Assembly (NCBI GenBank): GCA_934636045.1 | Contig: CAKTZP010000093.1 | Span: forward strand, 1-8,376 | Length of the DNA: 8,376 nucleotides | Reading direction: 5' to 3' | From: an uncultured Oscillospiraceae bacterium | GTDB lineage: Bacteria; Bacillota; Clostridia; Oscillospirales; Oscillospiraceae | Shown: piece by piece, positions 5,436 through 8,376 of the stretch | Layout: each line of letters starts with the position of its first letter | Numbering within the stretch: the first letter of the stretch is position 1 | The notes under the pieces: model-generated | What the model was told of the DNA's origin: nothing | Databases searched by the model: none | Seen by the model: only the letters and a program-made list of their open reading frames with translations | Program-made: the position numbers and the translations under genes

Positions 5436-6836
5436 ATGTTCAAAAATAATAAAAAGATGCATCGGCTGATGATCGGTCTGCTGGTGCTCGGCCTGTTGGT
5501 CTGCCTGTGCACGACCCTCGCCTCCGCCGCTGGAAAGGCGCGTGAGGCAGATGCCGTCGTCACCTCCGCAGAGCCCGCTGCCGACACCGCCGCCGCAGCC
5601 GACGAAAAGGGCGCCGAATCCAACGGCGAGGCCCTGACGAACTTCCTCGATCAGACCGGTATTATGAATCTGGTTCACAGTGCCGACTGGAAATCGATCA
5701 TCATGATCCTCATTTCCTTCGTTCTGCTCTATCTTGCCATCGGCAAGGGCTTTGAGCCGCTGCTGCTGCTGCCCATCGCCTTCGGCATGCTGCTGACGAA
5801 TCTTCCCGGCGCGGGCATGTACCACACCGAGATCTTCATCAACGAGACCGGCCACATCAACTGGGCCGCATTCAGCAATTCCGATACCTTCGGCCTGATC
5901 GACGTGCTGTATCTGGGCGTTAAGCTTCAGATCTATCCCTGCCTGATCTTCATCGGCGTCGGCGCGTCCACCGACTTCGGCCCGCTGATTGCCAACCCCA
6001 AGAGCCTTCTGCTCGGCGCTGCCGCGCAGCTCGGCATCTTTGTCGCCTACCTCGGCGCCCTGTTGATCTCCAAGATTGGCATTGACGGTCTCAGCTTCAC
6101 GCAGGCCATGGCCGCCGCCATCGGCATCATCGGCGGCGCGGACGGCCCCACCGCCATCTATGTCACCTCCAAGCTCGCCGGCGAGCTGCTCGGGCCGATC
6201 GCCATTGCAGCTTACTCCTACATGGCGCTCGTTCCGGTTATCCAGCCGCCCATCATGCGCGGCCTGACCACGAAGAAGGAGCGCCTGATCCGCATGGACA
6301 ACCTCCGCAAGGTTTCCAAGAAGGAAAAGATCGTCTTCCCGATCGCCGTTACCTTCTTCGTTGCGCTGTTTGTTCCCTCCGCGACGCCTCTGGTCGGCTG
6401 CCTGATGCTGGGCAACCTCTTCCGTGAGTGCGGCGTGACCGAGCGCCTGAACAAGACCGCGCAGAATGAGCTGATGAACATCGTCGTCATCCTGCTCGGC
6501 GTTTCCGTCGGCGCAACCGCGCAGGCCGACAGCTTCCTGACACCGCGCACCATCGGCATCGTCATCCTCGGCGTGATCGCCTTCGGCGGCGGCACGGCCG
6601 GCGGCGTCCTGCTTGCCAAGTTCATGAACCTGTTCCTGCCGGAGGGCAAGAAGATCAATCCGCTCATCGGCTCGGCCGGTGTTTCCGCCGTCCCGATGGC
6701 CGCGCGTGTCTCCCAGAAGGAGGGCCAGCGCGAGGATCCGAGCAACTTCCTGCTCATGCACGCCATGGGCCCGAACGTTGCGGGTGTTATCGGCTCCGCC
6801 GTTGCCGCAGGCGTGTTCATCGCCCTGTTTGGTTAA
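5436..6836 (+). CDS. oadB: Na+-translocating decarboxylase beta subunit
   Basis: This 466-residue polytopic membrane protein decarboxylates carboxybiotin and couples this to Na+ export. Residues known to matter in Klebsiella OadB can all be matched: D203 in GGADGPT is D236 here, Y229 is Y262, and N373, G377, S382 and R389 are N408, G412, S417 and R424 in the [17 protein letters not shown] block. The GASTDFGP motif is also present. Compared with the usual length of about 375-435 residues there is an N-terminal extension: a basic start, a hydrophobic stretch (about 10-32) ending in ASAAG like a signal peptide or anchor, then an Ala/Glu/Asp linker to about residue 67. AAAGGAG eight bases before the ATG supports this start. 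The gene lies 21 bp after the biotin carrier and 13 bp before oadA. No catalytic residue appears lost. Substrate is set by the alpha subunit, not by this gene. Confidence 0.95.
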   Translation: MFKNNKKMHRLMIGLLVLGLLVCLCTTLASAAGKAREADAVVTSAEPAADTAAAADEKGAESNGEALTNFLDQTGIMNLVHSADWKSIIMILISFVLLYLAIGKGFEPLLLLPIAFGMLLTNLPGAGMYHTEIFINETGHINWAAFSNSDTFGLIDVLYLGVKLQIYPCLIFIGVGASTDFGPLIANPKSLLLGAAAQLGIFVAYLGALLISKIGIDGLSFTQAMAAAIGIIGGADGPTAIYVTSKLAGELLGPIAIAAYSYMALVPVIQPPIMRGLTTKKERLIRMDNLRKVSKKEKIVFPIAVTFFVALFVPSATPLVGCLMLGNLFRECGVTERLNKTAQNELMNIVVILLGVSVGATAQADSFLTPRTIGIVILGVIAFGGGTAGGVLLAKFMNLFLPEGKKINPLIGSAGVSAVPMAARVSQKEGQREDPSNFLLMHAMGPNVAGVIGSAVAAGVFIALFG

Positions 6837-6849
6837 GGAGGTTTGAGTT

Positions 6850-8274
6850 ATGGAAAAAAAGCCGTTGTATATCACTGAAACCATTCTCCGCGACGCGCAC
6901 CAGTCTCAGGCGAAGACCCGTATGCGCATCGAGGACATGCTTCCCGCCTGCGAGGTGCTCGACAACATGGGCTACTGGTCGCTGGAATGCTGGGGCGGCG
7001 CAACGTTTGACGCCTGCATCCGCTTCCTCGACGAGGATCCGTGGGAGCGTCTGCGCACGCTGAAAAAGCACATGCCCAAGACCAAGCTGCAAATGCTCTT
7101 CCGCGGCCAGAACATTCTGGGCTACAAGCACTATGCCGACGATGTGGTTGAGGAATTCTGCCAAAAGTCCATCGAAAACGGCATCGACGTTGTCCGTGTG
7201 TTCGACGCGCTGAACGACATCCGCAACCTGCAAAAGGCCGTCGAATCCGTCAAGAAGTACGGCGGCTGGGCGGAGGTCGCGCTGTCCTACACCGTCAGCC
7301 CCGTGCACAACGACGATTACTTCGTCAACGTGGCCAAGGAGCTGGAAAAGATGGGCGCTGACTCCATCTGCATCAAGGATATGGCAAACCTCCTTCTGCC
7401 GTACCATGCATATGACCTCGTCAGCAAGCTCAAGGACAACGTTTCTGTTCCCATTCACATGCACACCCACAACACCGCAGGCACCGGCGACATGGTCAAC
7501 CTCATGGCGGCGCGCGCCGGCGTGGACATTGTCGACTGCGCCCTGTCCCCGATGGCAAACGGTACGTCCCAGCCCTCCACGGAGGCGCTCGTCGCGACCC
7601 TGCAGGGCACCGACCGCGACACCGGCCTGAGCCTCGACAAGCTCAGCGAGGCCGCTGCGCACTTCCGCACCGTCGCCGACAAGATGATGGCCGAAGGCAC
7701 CCTCGACCCGAAGGTGCTGCGCGTTGACCCGAAGGCGCTGCTTTATCAGGTTCCCGGCGGCATGCTCTCGAACATGCTCGGCCAGCTGAAAGACGCGCAC
7801 AAGGAAGACAAGTATTACGAAGTTCTCGCCGAAGTGCCCCGCGTCCGTAAGGACTTCGGCTATCCCCCGCTGGTCACCCCGACGAGCCAGATCGTCGGCA
7901 CGCAGGCTGTTATGAACATCATCAGCGGCGAGCGCTACAAGATGGTTCCCAACGAATCCAAGGCTCTGCTCCGCGGTGAGTACGGCAAGCTGCCCGGCGA
8001 GGTCAACGAGGAGGTCCGCAGAAAGTGCATCGGCGACGCCAAGGTCATCACCTGCCGCCCCGCTGACCTGCTCGAGCCGGAGCTGGACAAATACCGCGAG
8101 GAGTGCAAGGGCATGGCAAAGTGTGAGGAGGATGTCCTGACCTACTGCCTGTTCCCGAAGGTTGCGCCGAAGTTCTTTGAAAAGCGCGACAATCCCAAGC
8201 CCGCCGCCGCTCCCGCAAAGCCCGCCGACCCCAATGCCGTCCGCGAGCTCTACGTGGAAGATACCGGCCGCTGA
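6850..8274 (+). CDS. oadA: Oxaloacetate decarboxylase alpha subunit (carboxyltransferase), no biotin domain
   Basis: The 474-residue soluble protein is the carboxyltransferase that moves the carboxyl group of oxaloacetate onto carrier-bound biotin, releasing pyruvate. It has the HMGL-like TIM barrel (about 5-270) with metal ligand D15 in LRDAHQS, carboxylatable lysine K176 in CIKDMA, and H205 and H207 in HMHTHNTAGT. These positions match D17, K178, H207 and H209 of Vibrio OadA with a constant offset of two. The conserved pyruvate carboxylase/OadA C-terminal domain follows (about 290-450, with the VPGGMLSN motif). The protein stops after a short Ala/Pro tail where fused enzymes (about 590 residues) continue into a biotinyl domain; here that domain is the separate carrier gene. 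The fold separates it from glutaconyl-CoA and methylmalonyl-CoA decarboxylase alpha subunits, which are crotonase-like. AAGGAGG overlaps the oadB stop, suggesting translational coupling. PycB is the main alternative, made unlikely by the adjacent beta and gamma genes. Confidence 0.93.
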   Translation: MEKKPLYITETILRDAHQSQAKTRMRIEDMLPACEVLDNMGYWSLECWGGATFDACIRFLDEDPWERLRTLKKHMPKTKLQMLFRGQNILGYKHYADDVVEEFCQKSIENGIDVVRVFDALNDIRNLQKAVESVKKYGGWAEVALSYTVSPVHNDDYFVNVAKELEKMGADSICIKDMANLLLPYHAYDLVSKLKDNVSVPIHMHTHNTAGTGDMVNLMAARAGVDIVDCALSPMANGTSQPSTEALVATLQGTDRDTGLSLDKLSEAAAHFRTVADKMMAEGTLDPKVLRVDPKALLYQVPGGMLSNMLGQLKDAHKEDKYYEVLAEVPRVRKDFGYPPLVTPTSQIVGTQAVMNIISGERYKMVPNESKALLRGEYGKLPGEVNEEVRRKCIGDAKVITCRPADLLEPELDKYREECKGMAKCEEDVLTYCLFPKVAPKFFEKRDNPKPAAAPAKPADPNAVRELYVEDTGR

Positions 8275-8285
8275 TTCCCAATAAT

Positions 8286-8323
8286 AAAACTCGCTGCAAG
8301 GGGCTTCCTTGCAGCGAGTTTTT
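8286..8323 (+). terminator. Intrinsic terminator of the decarboxylase operon
   Basis: AAAACTCGCTGCAAG (8286-8300) is perfectly complementary to 8308-8322, and G8301-C8307 extends the stem to 16 bp around a 5-base loop. The downstream side ends in TTTTT and the upstream side begins with AAAA, so the element can act in both directions. It starts 12 bases after the oadA stop. Confidence 0.92.
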
Positions 8324-8350
8324 CCAGACTGTCAAAAAAGTCCGATTAAG

Positions 8351-8376
8351 TCATTGCGAGGCCGCTTGCGGCCGTG
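8351..8376. repeat. Partial REP-like palindromic intergenic repeat, cut by window end
   Basis: TCATTGCGAG is followed by the palindrome GGCCGC-TT-GCGGCC (8360-8373) and GTG, where the window ends. The layout (CATTGCGAG, palindrome, CGTGG-type end) resembles short interspersed repeats common in bacterial intergenic regions, which often end in a complementary GCAATG-type box. The second half is outside the window, so the family call is tentative. Confidence 0.5.

Noticed and set aside
5040..6884. 614-codon open frame on the minus strand opposite the carrier and beta genes
   Set aside because: It is a shadow of GC-rich codon bias over strongly conserved genes. Its product is His/Arg/Gly/Asp-rich with no domain or membrane pattern.
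6850..8274. Pyruvate carboxylase subunit B or transcarboxylase 5S subunit
   Set aside because: The fold is shared, but the adjacent beta and gamma subunit genes and carrier identify a Na+-pumping decarboxylase.

Overview
The window reads as chromosomal DNA of a GC-rich anaerobic Firmicute, most likely a gut clostridium of the Oscillospiraceae type. This is inferred from strong AGGAGG-type ribosome binding sites before almost every gene, GC-rich third codon positions, a split biotin-dependent sodium-pump operon, and small intergenic palindromic repeats. Genus cannot be fixed by eye.

Layout. Bases 1-220 hold no credible gene: three back-to-back inverted repeats, then eleven copies of a 7-bp unit. 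A hairpin terminator (227-284) ends the leftward gene at 288-1466, which encodes a membrane protein with an N-terminal zinc ribbon, one membrane segment and three Big_2-type Ig-like domains outside the cell. A 151-bp divergent control region (1467-1617) carries a near-consensus leftward promoter, a weaker rightward promoter and a 16-bp A/T palindrome. The rightward gene at 1618-4704 encodes a 1028-residue single-pass membrane protein: a cytoplasmic protein-kinase fold that has lost the HRD catalytic residues (a probable pseudokinase), a long acidic Pro/Ala-rich linker, one membrane helix, and about four fibronectin-III-like domains plus a C-terminal beta domain outside.

From 4783 to 8274 lie four closely packed genes for a Na+-translocating oxaloacetate decarboxylase: gamma (oadG), a separate biotin carrier protein, beta (oadB, the ion-pumping subunit) and alpha (oadA, the carboxyltransferase). 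Together they would transfer the carboxyl of oxaloacetate to biotin on the small carrier, then decarboxylate carboxybiotin at the beta subunit and export Na+, giving pyruvate, CO2 and a sodium gradient. A strong intrinsic terminator (8286-8323) closes the operon. The window ends inside a short palindromic intergenic repeat.

The pump is a known kind of system. The least explained part is the divergent pair of membrane proteins, each joining a cytoplasmic recognition module (zinc ribbon or pseudokinase) to extracellular Ig/FN3-like beta domains. A shared surface-sensing or envelope role is inference only.
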